DNA of 64,000 nt from Delphinapterus leucas. Taxonomy: Eukaryota; Chordata; Mammalia; Artiodactyla; Monodontidae. This document shows, in pieces, positions 12,966 through 25,491 of this stretch. The notes beneath the pieces are model-generated. The model saw only the letters and a program-made list of their open reading frames with translations. It was not told the DNA's origin and did no database searches. Within the stretch, counting starts at the first letter, position 1, and every line of letters starts with the position of its first letter. Position numbers and translations under genes: made by a program. The stretch covers positions 84,463,207 to 84,527,206 of the forward strand of contig NW_022098069.1 in assembly GCF_002288925.2 (NCBI RefSeq), in the 5' to 3' direction.

Positions 12966-13554
12966 AAGAAAAGGTTTTCCTGTGAGCCGTGGATAAGCGA
13001 GAGCTCAGACTGCAGCTGGAGGGAAGTTGGCCTGGGGAGGCGGATGGAGACCCTGCCTTGCCTGAGAGGCACGGGGGAGGGAGGACGAGTGAGAGGCAAG
13101 GGCCCTGGGTTCCCTGGTGGAGATGGGGATCTCAGAGACCACCAGGCAGTGTGGTGGGTACCCGCTCCATGGGGCATGTCCACTTCCCGTTGCAGGTCCG
13201 GAGGAAGAGCCTTGGCAGCAGGGCCCCGAGATGCTCGGGCAAGTCACAGCGGCCAGGCCGTGTGGGGTGGGACCCAGGGCTTCCCCACCTGGTCTTGCCT
13301 CCCCTTAGATCCTATCTGGAGACCCTTAGGGGAGGGGACACAGGCCTGGGCAACACGGGTGCCCCGAACTGAGCTGACTTGGCCGCCCTCAGGCCATCCC
13401 AGGGACTCTGTCCTCCCGTTCCCAGATGCAAAACCAACACTGGATTTTTGCCATTTGGAGGACGCGGGAGTGAGGGCTGAGATTCCTTTGTGCTCTGAGA
13501 AAAATACAACATCTGGCCCCTCTGCCCCCAGCGTGGGAACAAGCAGCCCTCAGA

Positions 13555-13590
13555 ACGTGTGGGCGTGCGTGCGTGCGTGTATGTGTGCAG
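13555..13590 (+). repeat. Short GTGC/GTGT microsatellite
   Basis: 'gtgtgggcgtgcgtgcgtgc' followed by gtgtatgtgtgc. Confidence 0.7.
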
Positions 13591-14379
13591 AATCACGCTT
13601 CGAGGCCCCATCTGTCCTTTGGGCTTTAGGATCGTTTCCTCCACGTTGCTGGCAAATTCTGCAGTTCTGACAACAGCTGTGAATACTCCGCTTAGTCTCT
13701 GTGAGCCCCATGGCCACACAAAGGGTTCAGTCTGCCAGTCCCTAAGCCTGCCCCCAGCAGTGACACGGGGGCTGAGGGGCCAGCTCAGGGGTCTCGATGT
13801 GCTGGGCCCATGTCCTTGCTGCTGAGCGTGACCGCAGTTGGGCAGCTGGGTGTCACTTGAGAGCTTGTTGGACAGGGGGCTCGCCAGTGGCACCCCCAGA
13901 TCTACCCACTCGGGACCCGTGTTCAAGCAGATACCTGGGAAGTTAAAGTTCACGGCTACCTGGTTTATAGGACTTAATGCACACCCCAATCATGCAAGGT
14001 TGGGGTGTCACCTGTGGGTGAGAAAAGTGAGGTTCAGTGAAGCTGGGTGACTGACCCCCCTCACCCAGCCATGAGTAAACGCACTGGCCTTGACCCCAGG
14101 GCCGGGCCAGCTGGGTTCAGAAGGGCTGCCGGCTGGTCTGGACATGGCCTCTGGTGACATACAAGGGACACCAGCTGTCTGGGGCTGTTTCCTCAGCTGG
14201 AAGGTGGGGAGGGTCGGATCTAAGGGCACCTGCATCTCACACACGGTTATGAACCCGCGCTCCGCTGTGGGCCAGGCAGGCCTGGCCAGAGCCTCCAAGG
14301 GGTCAGACACACTCACAGGGGAGACAGGCGGTGGGCGGGCAAGGACCCAGGTGGCCAGGTGCAAGCACCAGGTGCCTAT

Positions 14380-14475
14380 CTGCCTCCTGACTCTGCTCCC
14401 GGCTGGCTGTGTGACACTAGGCAAGCGACCTGCCCTCTCTGTTCTTCAGGTTTCCTCCTCTGTGAATGGAGAGTA
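14380..14475 (+). mobile_element. MIR fragment
   Basis: 'ctggctgtgtgacactaggc' then aagcgacctgccctctctgt, a forward MIR core. Confidence 0.55.
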
Positions 14476-17124
14476 ACTGGAGGTGAAATACTTTACTACC
14501 CGTAGGGTGCTTCCAACGGAGCCTGGTGAGACAAGCACTCTAGACTTGTTTCTTAAACAGATATTAAAGAGAAAGCGCTAGGCCAAGTTCAGCTCAGGGG
14601 CAAGGGGAGGGGGCGTGAGGGGGTGGTACGTAACAGCCAGAAGGGAGGTGGGATCAGGGGAGGCTTCTGGGAGGAGGAGACCCCCAGGCTGAGATCACCT
14701 GAGACAGAAGGAGCAGGGGTGAGGGTCTGGTGGAGAGAAAGAAGACTAGGGGCCCCTCAGGGATGGGATGCACCCGGGAGCTGGCTGGTCCCAGCAGGGT
14801 GGGAACAGGCTCCAGGACAGGTGGGGAGAAATGAGGGAAGGCGGGCCTGCCGGACCCAGTGCCCACCTGGGGTTGAGATACCAGGTCCTCAAAGTCAGAA
14901 ACGATGCCCGACCCCTACGTGAGGTGTTTCCAAAGAGCTTCCTTTGTCTTGTAGAAAGGAATGAAGGACACTGCCAGGAGTGAACGCTGGGCTTGGGTCT
15001 GGACTGCTGACGGCTGCAGCCCAGGGTGCAGCTCATGGGAAGGATCCCAGGCCACTGTGGACACAGAACCACACTCCATTACGGGTACCCCCTCTTTGGG
15101 CGTCCCTCCCAGCGTCTCTTCCTTCCCAGGTGGGGCGGGTGTGGACCAGGAGATGCCCAGGTGAAGGGTTTCGAGGCCCAGGGACACAAGCTCCAGACTG
15201 GACAGGGGCAGGGAGTTCTGCAGGAGCAAGCTGGGCCACGCTGGTGGAGCTGGGGGACCAGAGGGACCCCTGGGAGCCCCAGGAAGCAGTGCCCGGGGAT
15301 GCGGCAGATGACCAGGCTTCAGGGGAACGGCACCAAGCATGGACCTGTAGGTGGAGGCTTCCCGCGCAGGGGATGCGCCCAGACCTGTCCAGCGGCATGT
15401 GTGTCTCCTGAACTGTCAGGAAGCAGACACAGGACTCGTCCCCTGTCCCAAGTCACAAGGGAACAAACGGCTGGGCTCAGGCCCATCTGAATCTGCCTCC
15501 TGGCCACCCTCAAAGACAATCTATCCCTTCAGGGTCTACCTCCTGGAGACTGTCACTGACCGGCTGTCACTCCTCTGTCTACCACCACCTCAAGCATCTG
15601 ACCAGCAAGTCCCAAGGACCTCACCACCTGCAGACCTAGAACTTTCCCACCACCTCGCTCGGAGCCACCATCAGCTGGTGGGTCCCTGTGGGACCCTCTG
15701 CCTGTCTCCCTTGCTGCCCGCGGCCTAGCCCTGCCCCGCCTTTACCTTCCCCAGAGCACACGGCACGCTCTGTTTACTGTTTATGCTTTAATCTAATTCT
15801 CCCCACGGGGATGTCAGCGCCATAGGAGCAGTGCTCTCTGATTTCTCCCTTGGTGCCCCCAACCTACAACAGCATCAGAGAGGGGGCAGGCGCAGGCAGG
15901 GAGGCCAGCCGGGGGGCTGAGGCTCTGATGGAGAGAGTAGGGGTGCTGACCCAGGGGCCCAGGAGGGCTCCCTGGAGGAGGTGTGGCTCAGTCGAGTGGG
16001 CTTGGCTGTGCACCCTCAGTGACTTACATCAGCAGAGGCTCAGGAAGGACGCCTCACCTCCCTGGTAATCAGGACGCAGCTTCGAAGGAGCATCTGCAGA
16101 AGCCGGGCCCTGGCCACTCAGCTTTGCGCCTCAGGAGTTATCAGGTACCCAATGCGGTAGGGCTCCGTCCTGCAAGTATTAAATGGACACTGTCATTCAC
16201 ACGCGAGCCTAGAGGAACCTGGAGGGGAACCACAAAGTCGACTTCCGCGAGAGAGCGCGTCTTCCACAAGAGCGTGTTTCCGCGAGACAGCCGTCTGTGG
16301 AACGCAGGTGGGCCACCTGGGGCACGGATATGGGGAGGCAGAGTGAGGGTCGGTCTGGGAAGAGGAGCTGCTGGGAGGACGACGAAAGGAATGGTGTGGG
16401 AGGCAGAGGGAACAGCCTGTGCAAAGGCTCTGAGCAGGAGACCCCAGCTGCCCCTCTGTCCTCCCGGGGACCTGGTGGGATCGTGGGAGGACAGCCCTGG
16501 GCCCGCCACACAGCAGTTGCAGCTGGAGGGGTGGGTGCAGGGCCCTGTCACGTGGACTTTCTCCAGCGCAGCTGTTGGCTCTGCTCACGTGTCCGCCAGC
16601 GGCCTGGCAAACGTGCCGCTGAAACCCCACTCGGTTGTTCTGGTTTGGGTTTGGGTTTTTCTTTTTAAGGAAAAACAGCTGCAAGGCCAGGAGAGAATGG
16701 CCGTTTTGGAGAAACTTGCAATGCCACGGGCCCGGCTTATACACTCAGGGCCAGGCCCCAGAGCCACTCCCTCCCACAGGCCTGGGGGAGGCCGTGGTAC
16801 CCCATCCAGCAGGATGCCCACCCTGCCCTCTCAGGCCTCGGGCTCAGGCCGGCACGACATCGAGCTCCCTTCAGCTTTCTCAGACGAGGGCCTCCCGCCG
16901 GGCAGAGCCCAGACCAGCCACTCAGTGTGCTCTCTGGAGCCCAGCTCGCCAGGCCGGGATGAGCCCAGGGCCCGTGTACAGCTGCCCCAGCTGGGGCTCC
17001 ACCCTGAGCGTCTGCCGGGTACCTGGGGCCGCCCTCCATGCCCCCAGAGCCCCAGACGGCACCGTCCCCCCCGCCGTGACCCTGCACAGCAGCAGCCGGT
17101 CACCACCTGCTAGACGTCTCATAG

Positions 17125-17270
17125 GAGCCCGGCCCACTATCTCCTCAAACCCTCACAGGAGCCCTGCCATATAGGCAGGGCCGCCCCATTTTACAGGTGT
17201 GGAAACTGAGGCAACAGCGGTTCGTGTCGCTTGCCTGATCCCGGGAGTCAGGGTCGGGACCCCTGATGTC
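17125..17270 (-). mobile_element. MIR fragment
   Basis: 'ccattttacaggtgtggaaa' ctgaggcaacag, the reversed MIR core. Confidence 0.6.
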
Positions 17271-18119
17271 AACACACAAGTTCTCTCCCCTCCGGGTATC
17301 TGGGTCCAGCCTTTCTAGAAAAGGGGCGAGAAGCAGTGGGATTGGGGAAGAGGCACGGGCCCGGAAATACGGGCCTGGGATTGCAGGCTGGGCTCTGACG
17401 TCACTGCCGCCCGGAGAGGCTGGGGATGGAGTCCCCACCTCCCTCACCCTCCACGTCTGCTGTCCCACGACCAGTGCCGGAAAGAGGGTCCCCACGTGCC
17501 TCTGAGGTGAAGCAGAGAGGGAGGGGCTATGTTGGGTGCCCTGGGGGGCGGAGGCAGGGGAAGGTCTCAGAGAGGGTCCAAGCTGAGGCTGGCCAAGGGC
17601 TTGGTGAGCGGCCAGAGGTGACTGGTGCTGGGCTGCAGGGACAAGAAGGGGAGAAGGGAGGGGGGCCGTGGAGGCTGCCATGAAGGACCCTGAATGCAGT
17701 CCAAGGAGCTCTCCCGTGGCCCCCAGGGGCGGGGAGCGCGGGGAGGCCTCTCCATCAGGCCCAGGTGATGGGCGCTGGCTCAGAGAGGTGCATGGGTGGG
17801 CATGGAGAGGAGGGGCTTCTGAGGGAGGGGGCACCCCAGGGCCTCGTCAGGACCAGGTCGCTAGGGGCCAGTGGTGACCCCAGGGTGTCTGGCTGGGGCT
17901 CCTACAGCTGTGCCCTTCCCTGGGGCGGGACCTGGGGAGCAGAGGGGTAAGCTGACCATAGCCATCGGGGTGGATGAGATGGGACCCCGGGGCTCCCGGC
18001 CTGCCCAGCGCTCTCCACGTCCACCCTGCCTCCCTCTAGTCCTGCCCACCTATTAAATTTAAATGTCCTGCAGCAGCAGTGCCTGCACTGGGGGGTAAGC
18101 TGACAGCCGCATCCCCAAG

Positions 18120-18670
18120 CCTCACTGCTGACTTGACAAATCGGGGTTTAACAAGTGTGAAAAGCAAACTTGTATGAGCCGGTAAACATCAAAAACGTGC
18201 ATGGACCTCGACCCAGGAGTCCCACTCTGGGAGGGCACCGTATAATCCCAAATACACAGGGGAGGACACGCACATGACCTTGTCCACCCCTCGCTGGGCC
18301 ATTTGTCATGGGGGGAATCAGAAAACAGCCTTCACATCCAACCACAGGGAAGTGGCTACAGCAACCGCGGCCCTGCTTACTGGATGGAATATCACGTAGC
18401 CACTTGAAAAGATGGGTGTGAGCGCTGTGCGGTGCCATGGAGAACACTTAGAATTGAATCTTAACAGAGGAAACAAGAAAAACCACGTGAGCCCCGGAGT
18501 GTAACGACGTCCAGAAAACCCACTGCAGGTGCAGGTGTGGGATAGAACTCCCCACAATGAAGGATTTGCCGTTTGGAGGCGTGTGGCTCAGGCTGTGGGT
18601 GGTTCTCTTCCTTGAGCTGAGAATTTTATAGGATGTGTTTATATTGTTTTTCTGATTTTAAAAAGAACCC
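18120..18670 (+). mobile_element. Degenerate L1 3' fragment
   Basis: Ordered landmarks 'cccaggagtcccactctggg', 'cttcacatccaaccacaggg', 'actggatggaatatcacgta' and 'gccacttgaaaagatgggtg' match the pattern of old L1M 3' regions. No open frame. Confidence 0.55.
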
Positions 18671-19117
18671 TTAACAGAGAGAGATGATGTCAGCTGGAAG
18701 GCTCAGGGTAGAGCTTTGAGTTCACACTCGCTCCTTTGGTAGACGGGGAAGCGGGGGTGCAGAGGGGAGGTGAGGTCCGCTCAGCCCCGTGGTGCCGCTC
18801 CAGCACCGGGGCCTCCCTCTCGCCCCCCGCCCTCCGCTGGGCCGGGAGCTGTGGTGGCCCCCAGGGGGCCTGACCTGGAGGGAGGGATGGGGTGGGGGAG
18901 GGATTAGGAGACGCCCCAGGGAGGAGGAGAGTTCAGCACTCCTGGGAACCCGCTCTCCTCAACCCGGAACCACCTGCTTCCCTGACGCTGACAGGCAGGC
19001 AGGTGGGCTAGGCAGAGGGGCTTCCCAGAGCCTATCCCTCTCTTAAAGCCTCCCCCAGAAACCCCACCCCCAAACTTTTGATTACACCTCACTGCCCAGA
19101 CCCACCAGGCACCGTGC

Positions 19118-19490
19118 GCTGGTTTCCTGGGGCCCCCGTAACCCAGAACCAGACTGAAGTTTATTTCCTCACAGTCCTGGAGGCTGGAAGTCCGAGATCA
19201 AAGTGTGGGCAGGGTTGCTCCTTCTGAGGCCTCTCTCCCTGGCTTGAAGACGGCCACCTTCTCCCTGTGTCCTCACAGGCTCATCCCTCTGTCCCTGTCT
19301 GTGTCCTAATCTCTTCTTACAAGGACACCAGTCATACTGGACTAAAGGCCTACCCTCAGGACCTAATTTTCCCTTAATTACCTCTTTAAAGGCACTAACT
19401 CCAAATGCAGTCACTCTGAGGTATTGGGGCTGGGGCTTCAACATATGGATTTGGGGACAGAATTCAGCCTGAAACACACAGCCATCTCCA
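19118..19490 (-). mobile_element. MaLR-like LTR, reverse orientation
   Basis: Typical reverse-strand landmarks: 'tttatttcctcacagtcctg', 'acaaggacaccagtcatact', 'aattacctctttaaaggcac' and 'caacatatggatttggggac'. It is non-coding and degenerate. Confidence 0.75.
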
Positions 19491-21130
19491 GCTGCAAGGG
19501 AGGCTGGGAAAGCAGGCCTGTCAGGCCCGGCCGCAGAAAGGAGATGACAGCTGTAAATCACGCACACGTGGGTCCGCGAACCAGCCCCGAGTCTGGTGAG
19601 AGGCACACGAGAATCAGGAAGGCGGCCGCGGCCCCGCGTGTCTGTGTGACCCTTCGCGCCCAAGGCTTACTATTGATCCATTTAGGCTAAGATTTCTGTT
19701 ACAGTGCTGTGGGAGCACAGAGGAGGGTCCCCGAGAGTGGCTTTCGTGAGGGTCCAGGGTAAGCCTGTGCAAACAGTCTGCGGAGGGGCTGGAAGGGGCG
19801 TTGGCTTGAGGGCAGGGGGAGCCCGGGGGAGACAGGAGTCGGGCTAGGTGGGAGAGCAGAGTGGAGGCGTGAGGCTGGGACAGAGGGACACTGGGCAAGA
19901 GCCATGAGAGGCTGCAGTGAGAAGGGAGGCGGGGCGGGTTCGCCCGGACATCTGGCGTGAGTCGATGCATGGTCATCGTGGCTTAGTTAAATTTTTAAAA
20001 ATTGCTTTAAGAGGCCCCATGGTGCCAGCCCTGCAGGGCAATGGCGCTCTCTGCAGGTCCCCATCCTGCTGCATGGGGCCCTCTGTCTGCCTCTGCAGGC
20101 TCCCGGGGTGGAGGCATGCCTTCCCACTCACCACAGTCCTCCATCCTCCCGGCGCTGGGAGGGAGGGAGACCCAGGCTGCCCGGCCCTGCCCACCCCGTC
20201 CTGACGCTGGCTCTGGGCTGAGCAACCGGCAGGTCGGGACCCGAGGCAACAGGCCTTGTCATGTGACCTGGGGTGAGACTGGTGACCTCGCTGAGCATAC
20301 CTACTGAAATCTGGGGGAGTGGGGGATTCAAGCGGTCGCTTAGCTCAGGGGTCTGGCACAGCCTCGGCATACCAGGTGGCAGACCGTCTGCTGCAGCTCA
20401 GCTCTGGACCGGAGCTCGGTGGCACCTGAGTGGTTAATGTACTACCTGGCAGGAGGCTGGGAATTTGCCAAAGGAGTTGTCAGAGTTTACCAGGGGGCCT
20501 CTCTTCCCAAGACGCTCGCCCTGGGGGCCTGGGCCGTCTTAGAAGCCCCCCCGCTGCAGGCACCCCTGCCCGCCTCCCAGGGTTGGACCTGACCCACGGT
20601 CGGGCCGATTAACTGGACAGCCGTGACCTCACAGGGCAGCTCCCACAGTGCCCAGGGCTCGGTGATAAGGGACGAACAGGGTCCTGCATCTGGGATGTAT
20701 CAGCCGCCCTGGACAGGCCGCGGGCCCCGGGTCAGGCCGTGCGGAGACCGCCTGGGCTGGAGAGCGGATGCCGCAGTGCAGGAGTGCGCGGCACAGCCGA
20801 GGGGAGCCGTGCACGGAGGAGTAGCCTCCCCTGGCCGCCTTGGGTCAAGGGCTGTGTGTGGCTCTGCTAGATTTGGAAGTGCCAGGCGACCGTGCCGGTG
20901 GCAGATGTGCTGCATCTCCTCCACGCCCACTGCTTGGGTGCACACTGTGTCCCGGACTTTGCCCCCACAGCACCCAAGAGCCCGTCAGCGGAGATGTGGA
21001 GCCGCAGCAAAGGGCACCACAGCGGCCAGCCCCCTGCTGGGCAGTTCCGAGCACGGCGACCACGGAGCACCTCCACTTACCTGCTCAGAGACCAGCACAC
21101 AGCAAAAGCTTAGCGGTGTTTGTTAAATAA

Positions 21131-21262
21131 ACGGTGGATGTTGGGGAGGGGCTGGATGGAGGTGGGGGCGGGGCTAAGGGAGGTGGGGGCGGGGCTGGAT
21201 AAAGGTGGGGCGGGGCTGGGTGGATGATGGGGAGGGCCTGGGTGGAGGTCGGGGAGGGGTGG
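21131..21262 (+). repeat. G-rich minisatellite with GC boxes
   Basis: Degenerate units of about 22-27 bp built on 'ggaggtgggggcggggct' and ggatggaggt. It holds three GC-box-like gggcggggc cores (near 21165, 21186 and 21207) and many G runs that could form a quadruplex on the plus strand. Confidence 0.75.
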
Positions 21263-22294
21263 AGCTGGCTGGCGGGTAGGGTGCCCATGGCTGTTGGCTG
21301 CTCCAGTCCCGCTCATGCCTCTCCGGGCCCATCACCCTGGAGTTTTCAAGGTTGCTTCAGGGAAGCGTGGGACCTGGTCCAAGGCTGAGATTTATTGAGA
21401 CCACTGTGGTCCTGGAGCAGAGCAAGGAAACCTCTCCCTGGTGACCGGACCGCAGGGGTGCTTCTCCAGCCTGGCTGTAGGAAGACGTCGTGCAAACACA
21501 GACCAGACACCGTCTGAGGCCTACAGCTGGGCAGGATGCCCGCACCTTCTTCCCTCCCGTCCCCACAAAGGGCTCTTGTGTCCCCCTGGCTGGGCCAGTG
21601 TCACTGCTTTCTGAGCAGTGTTGTCTCTGCTGCCTCTGGCCCCTGTGGGCCAGCCAGGCAGGAGTGGGGGAAAGGGGGTAGGGGTGGGGCAGGCACCATC
21701 GGCAGAGCTGTCACCGTCATTGTGGCTGCAGACGGAGAGGTGAGGGTCCTGCAGAGGTGCCACCAGGCCCCCAGGCCTCCCGCCTCCCCGAGGGCATCCC
21801 TGGGAGCAGGGCGTCTTCCTGGAAATGCCCACCCTCTCTGGGAGGATGTTTGCCTGGCCCCAGACCTGCGCTCCTCACGTGCGGCTCTCCCGACCTCAGG
21901 CTGCGAGCACGCCCTGGGGACCGGCCAGATGCCCGTGGTTCCTCACCATCCTGGGGAGGATCAATCATCCCAAATCACTCTGCTTTCCACTCCTAACACG
22001 GTCACTAGTGCGACTCTGAACACCCGCCCACCCAGCGCGCCAGAGAGAACCAGCACACTGGTCCTGAGGCCCCTGCTATGGACGAAGGAACCTTCTGGAA
22101 GGACGATTTCACCACAGGCCACCTGGACAGAACGTAAGGCAGCCGGTCTCCTCTTCCACCCTCTACTTAGCGCACGACGGTTCTGCTGCCACCTTTGGAC
22201 TCACAAAGTTAGCCCTGGAGGGGCTGCAGCCCCCAGCCCGGGAGCCCCTCCCCGAGAGACGGTGGAAGCGCTTGGGACTGCAGGCTGGCCACCT

Positions 22295-22360
22295 GAGCTC
22301 TCGAGCAGCAGTGTCCTCACCTGGAAAATGGGGACGATCCCTACCTCTGGAATCGGATGT
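22295..22360 (+). mobile_element. MIR core fragment
   Basis: 'gtcctcacctggaaaatggg' gacgatccctacctctg. Confidence 0.45.
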
Positions 22361-22852
22361 ACACGGCCTGCCGTTTCTCCCCAGTGGCAGGCCAGTGCGC
22401 TCTGGAGCCGGGGAAACTGAGTCTGCTTCCCAGCCCCTGACTGTGGGCTGCCTGACCCGAGAGCCCACTTCCTCACTGTGGCCACCATCCCCGGGGCTGG
22501 TGGAAGAGAAAGGCAGGCAGGGGAACGCCGGCTGTGAGTCAGGTGCCACCTGGACACCGGTCCCCAGGCCAGCCCTGCACACGTCTCCTCCTGGCTTCCC
22601 TTTCAATGTCCCACGCCAGCCAGCGCCCACATGCCCACGATTTCCCTGGAAACACACACACTGTCCCTGTCCCCTTAGCCTTTTCCCTCTGGGCAGCGGA
22701 AACACAGGCTGCAAACTGCACACTCTGGGCGCAGAGTGCCCGCTGCCAGAGGAACCCTGGACCAGCCACCAAGCCACCCACTGAAACAGGTGGAATCATT
22801 TGGCCCCTGTCTGGGCTCACTGAGATTATACGGGAATGGGTCCTGTGTGCTT

Positions 22853-23205
22853 CCTTGCTTGGGCTTCCAAACCACAGAAACTGATTTCCTCACAGCCCTG
22901 CAGGCTGGAAGTCCAAGATCAAGGCGTGGGCAGGGTTGATTTCTTCTGAGGCCTCTCTCGTTGGTTTGTGGACGGCCGTCTTCTCCCTGGGTCCTCACGT
23001 GGTTACCCCTCTGTGTGTGTCTGTGTGCTGATCCCTGCTTCTCATAAGGACACCAGTCTTACTGGATCAGGACCCACGTGTATGACCTCATTTTACCTTA
23101 ATCACCTCTTTAAAGGCCCACCTTCAAGTACAGTCACATTCTGAGGTGCTGGGGGGAGGACTTTGGCATATGGATTTGGGGGGACACAATTCGGCCATAA
23201 CATCT
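22853..23205 (-). mobile_element. MaLR-like LTR, reverse orientation
   Basis: Same family and orientation as the one at 19118: 'gatttcctcacagccctgc', 'ataaggacaccagtcttact', 'aatcacctctttaaaggccc', 'ggacacaattcggccataac'. It is non-coding. Confidence 0.75.
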
Positions 23206-24217
23206 TCCGTGGCCATTACTTTGGGGAAGAAGGACATCAAATCCAAGGTGCGGTAGCAGTGTGGTCACAAGGGAAACCCCCGGACTCCAAGTCCTCCCTG
23301 CTGAGCTCCGCCAATTCAGAAGATGCCGAGGACGCCCCTTCCCTGGGTTGCTCTTCCCACCTGGCCCTCCCTTCTGCATTTCCCTTCCTGTAAGTTCTCG
23401 TGGAGGGTCAGCATCCACTTGCTGAATGACCAAGCCTGAGTGTGACCACTGCTGCTTCCCTGGCCAAGTCGAGTTTGTGTCACGACGCCTTTATCCAGCG
23501 TTCTGTCATTTGATACATGATTTTCTACATAGGAGCAGAAACACACTCCTTAAAAAAACACTTGGTTACTGAGACGGGCAAGTGAGTAGCTCTGGAAATA
23601 GCATTTGTTCATTTAATAGGGCTGGAGGGGAGCAGTGGCTTTGGCTTTTTTTTTTCCTTGTGATGATTTTTAAAGAATTTCAACTGCAGTGATATTGCAA
23701 GATGAAAAATGGATTTTTCAGTGGCTGGTGGGCTCCGTCTGGTCACACCGTACTCCAGCATTATTTCCACGGCGGTCCACACATCCTGTCTGCTGTAGAC
23801 GGGATGTCATTGGTCTTCAGTGTGAAGGACGTGCCCACCCCTCTACTCACCTCTCCCTCCACGGAGCACCTCATTGGTGGCGCCCTGTGAGGGGCAGAGC
23901 TAGGAGACCATCCCTGGTCCCAGGGATCCAGAGGGGAGGCAGCCCCACCCAGGGTAGAGAGCCCTGGCTACTGCCTTGGAATGGGGCTGACCAGGAGCTG
24001 CAGCCAGTACCGGAGCTGGAAAGGTGGGCGGGGGTCAGCATGGGCTCAAAGCAACAGCACAAGCCCAGGGTGGAGACAGGAAGGCCCGAATCTCACGCGA
24101 GAAGGCGAGCAGCCCCACCTGATGGAGTGACTGGGACCACAGCCGTACCTGCCATCGCTGGGCACTGGGGCCAAAATGGTCCTCCTTCCTTCAGTGGCAT
24201 CTAAATGCACACCAATC

Positions 24218-24358
24218 ATTCTTTTACTCATTCATTCATTCGTTTCTTCACTCATTCATTCATGAGTTTTTTCATGCAACTCATTAACTCATTCGTTCAT
24301 CCATCCACCCACTGATCCACCCATCCACCCATCCACCCATCCACGCCTCCATCCAGCA
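24218..24358 (+). repeat. Tetranucleotide microsatellite (ATTC then CCAT)
   Basis: Runs of cattcattcatt-type repeats at 24228-24300 pass into catccacccatccaccc repeats at 24298-24345, an impure compound microsatellite. Confidence 0.85.
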
Positions 24359-25485
24359 CTTGCCAAGCACTTCCCGTGTGTGGCCTCGAGCTGGGAACTG
24401 GAAACAGGTGATTCAGACCTGGACCCTGACCTCCAAGAGCTTCCAGACCAATGGGAAGATTGACTACAAACCATTCAGTGCTGTGCTGTCCAGGGAACTG
24501 GGCTATGCATGCGGTAAAGGCAGCACGTCACATAATTCCTTCTGGCAGACGACTGACGGTTCAGCAGGGCAAGGGACAGGCCCCCCTGGCTCAGGTACCA
24601 GGTGGGAAAGGAGTCCGCTGCCAACACCACATCCGTGTCCACACAGAGGCCGTTGGTCGGTCAGGGAAGGGGGACACGCCAAGGAAGGACGGAGGGAGCC
24701 GGGGTTGGGACGCCACGTAGGCAGCGCTGGGACAGAGCAGATCGTCCTTGGGGCCCCTGGCCCTCGACGGCCAGGTGTTGAGGGCGCTCACAGACAAAGA
24801 CCACGTGACAAGGGCTCCCCCAGAGGGCAGGTTTCTGTGTAGCCCAGTATTTGCAGAGAAGGGCCGGCCTGGAGCCCCGTGAAGCTCCTCCTGAGGCCCC
24901 GCTGGTCCCTGGTCCTCAGACAAGACCCTCCGCCCAGGCAAGAGGACTGGAGGCCGAAGGGGCCGCACCTGGTCAGCCTCCATCCTCCATCTCAGCCTCT
25001 TCGTGAGGCCACAGGACGGCCCCTCCCCTGCCCCCGAGGCCAGGGGCAACGGAGACGGGGTGTCGAGTGAGAACCCACCCACCAGCCATCGTCCTGACCT
25101 GGGACACTCGAGTGACAGGTGGAGACACCCATCAACCTCCTCCATCTGTCTCCCCCCGCCACCCCATCAGGGCTCTCAGGACCCGGAGCAAACCCCCACC
25201 CCCATCCCCCGCCCCCCGCCACGGAGCCAGGCAGCAATGGGTGTTCCATTGCCTGTAGGAACAAACCACTTCACGTAACAAAGTGACAAAGTACACAACT
25301 GGGAGGTCGGAACTTAAGGATGACCAGACATTCAAATCATTATGCATTTCTTTTCCTTTGGAAACATTTCTTTGATGGAAGTTTCCAGTTCCACACAACA
25401 AAGTAATACAACTGATTTTCTTTTCCTGCAAAATCTTCAACTATGTCATTCGGGTGGTCCATGGTGCAAATTAGTAAGGTTATAA

Positions 25486-25491
25486 TTTAAT
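25486..25491 (-). terminator. Candidate poly(A) signal ATTAAA
   Basis: On the minus strand these bases read ATTAAA, the commonest variant of the polyadenylation hexamer, about 465 nt after the stop. No AATAAA was seen closer to the stop, and no obvious GU-rich downstream element is present, so this is only a candidate. Confidence 0.3.

Larger units (their letters stand above)
12966..18119. other. Intergenic block: GC-rich, no recognisable gene
   Basis: It contains a long open frame at 15983-17113 (376 codons, plus strand), but its translation is Pro/Ser/Arg/Gly-rich, resembles nothing known and overlaps other long frames in antisense, as expected by chance in stop-poor GC-rich DNA. Confidence 0.55.
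18671..25485. other. Intergenic block downstream of ACOX3
   Basis: Between the two LTRs, the G-rich array and the tetranucleotide repeat listed, I see no exon. HTRA3, which lies beyond ACOX3 on this side in human, is not recognisable here, so it may lie further to the left. Confidence 0.55.

Noticed and set aside
13312..13989. Minus-strand open frame of 225 codons
   Set aside because: Unrecognised, biased composition, and runs over a GTGC microsatellite; judged spurious.
15983..17113. Longest plus-strand open frame (376 codons)
   Set aside because: The translation is compositionally biased with no domain I recognise. Several long frames overlap it on the other strand, and the DNA is GC-rich and stop-poor. 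It looks like a chance frame.
21536..22420. Plus-strand open frame of 294 codons
   Set aside because: No domain, no splice context, and overlapped by antisense frames; it contains a MIR core fragment.
1..25000. Exons of HTRA3, the neighbour of ACOX3 in human
   Set aside because: I looked for its protease and PDZ residues in the translations and found none; the intergenic distance in human is also large.
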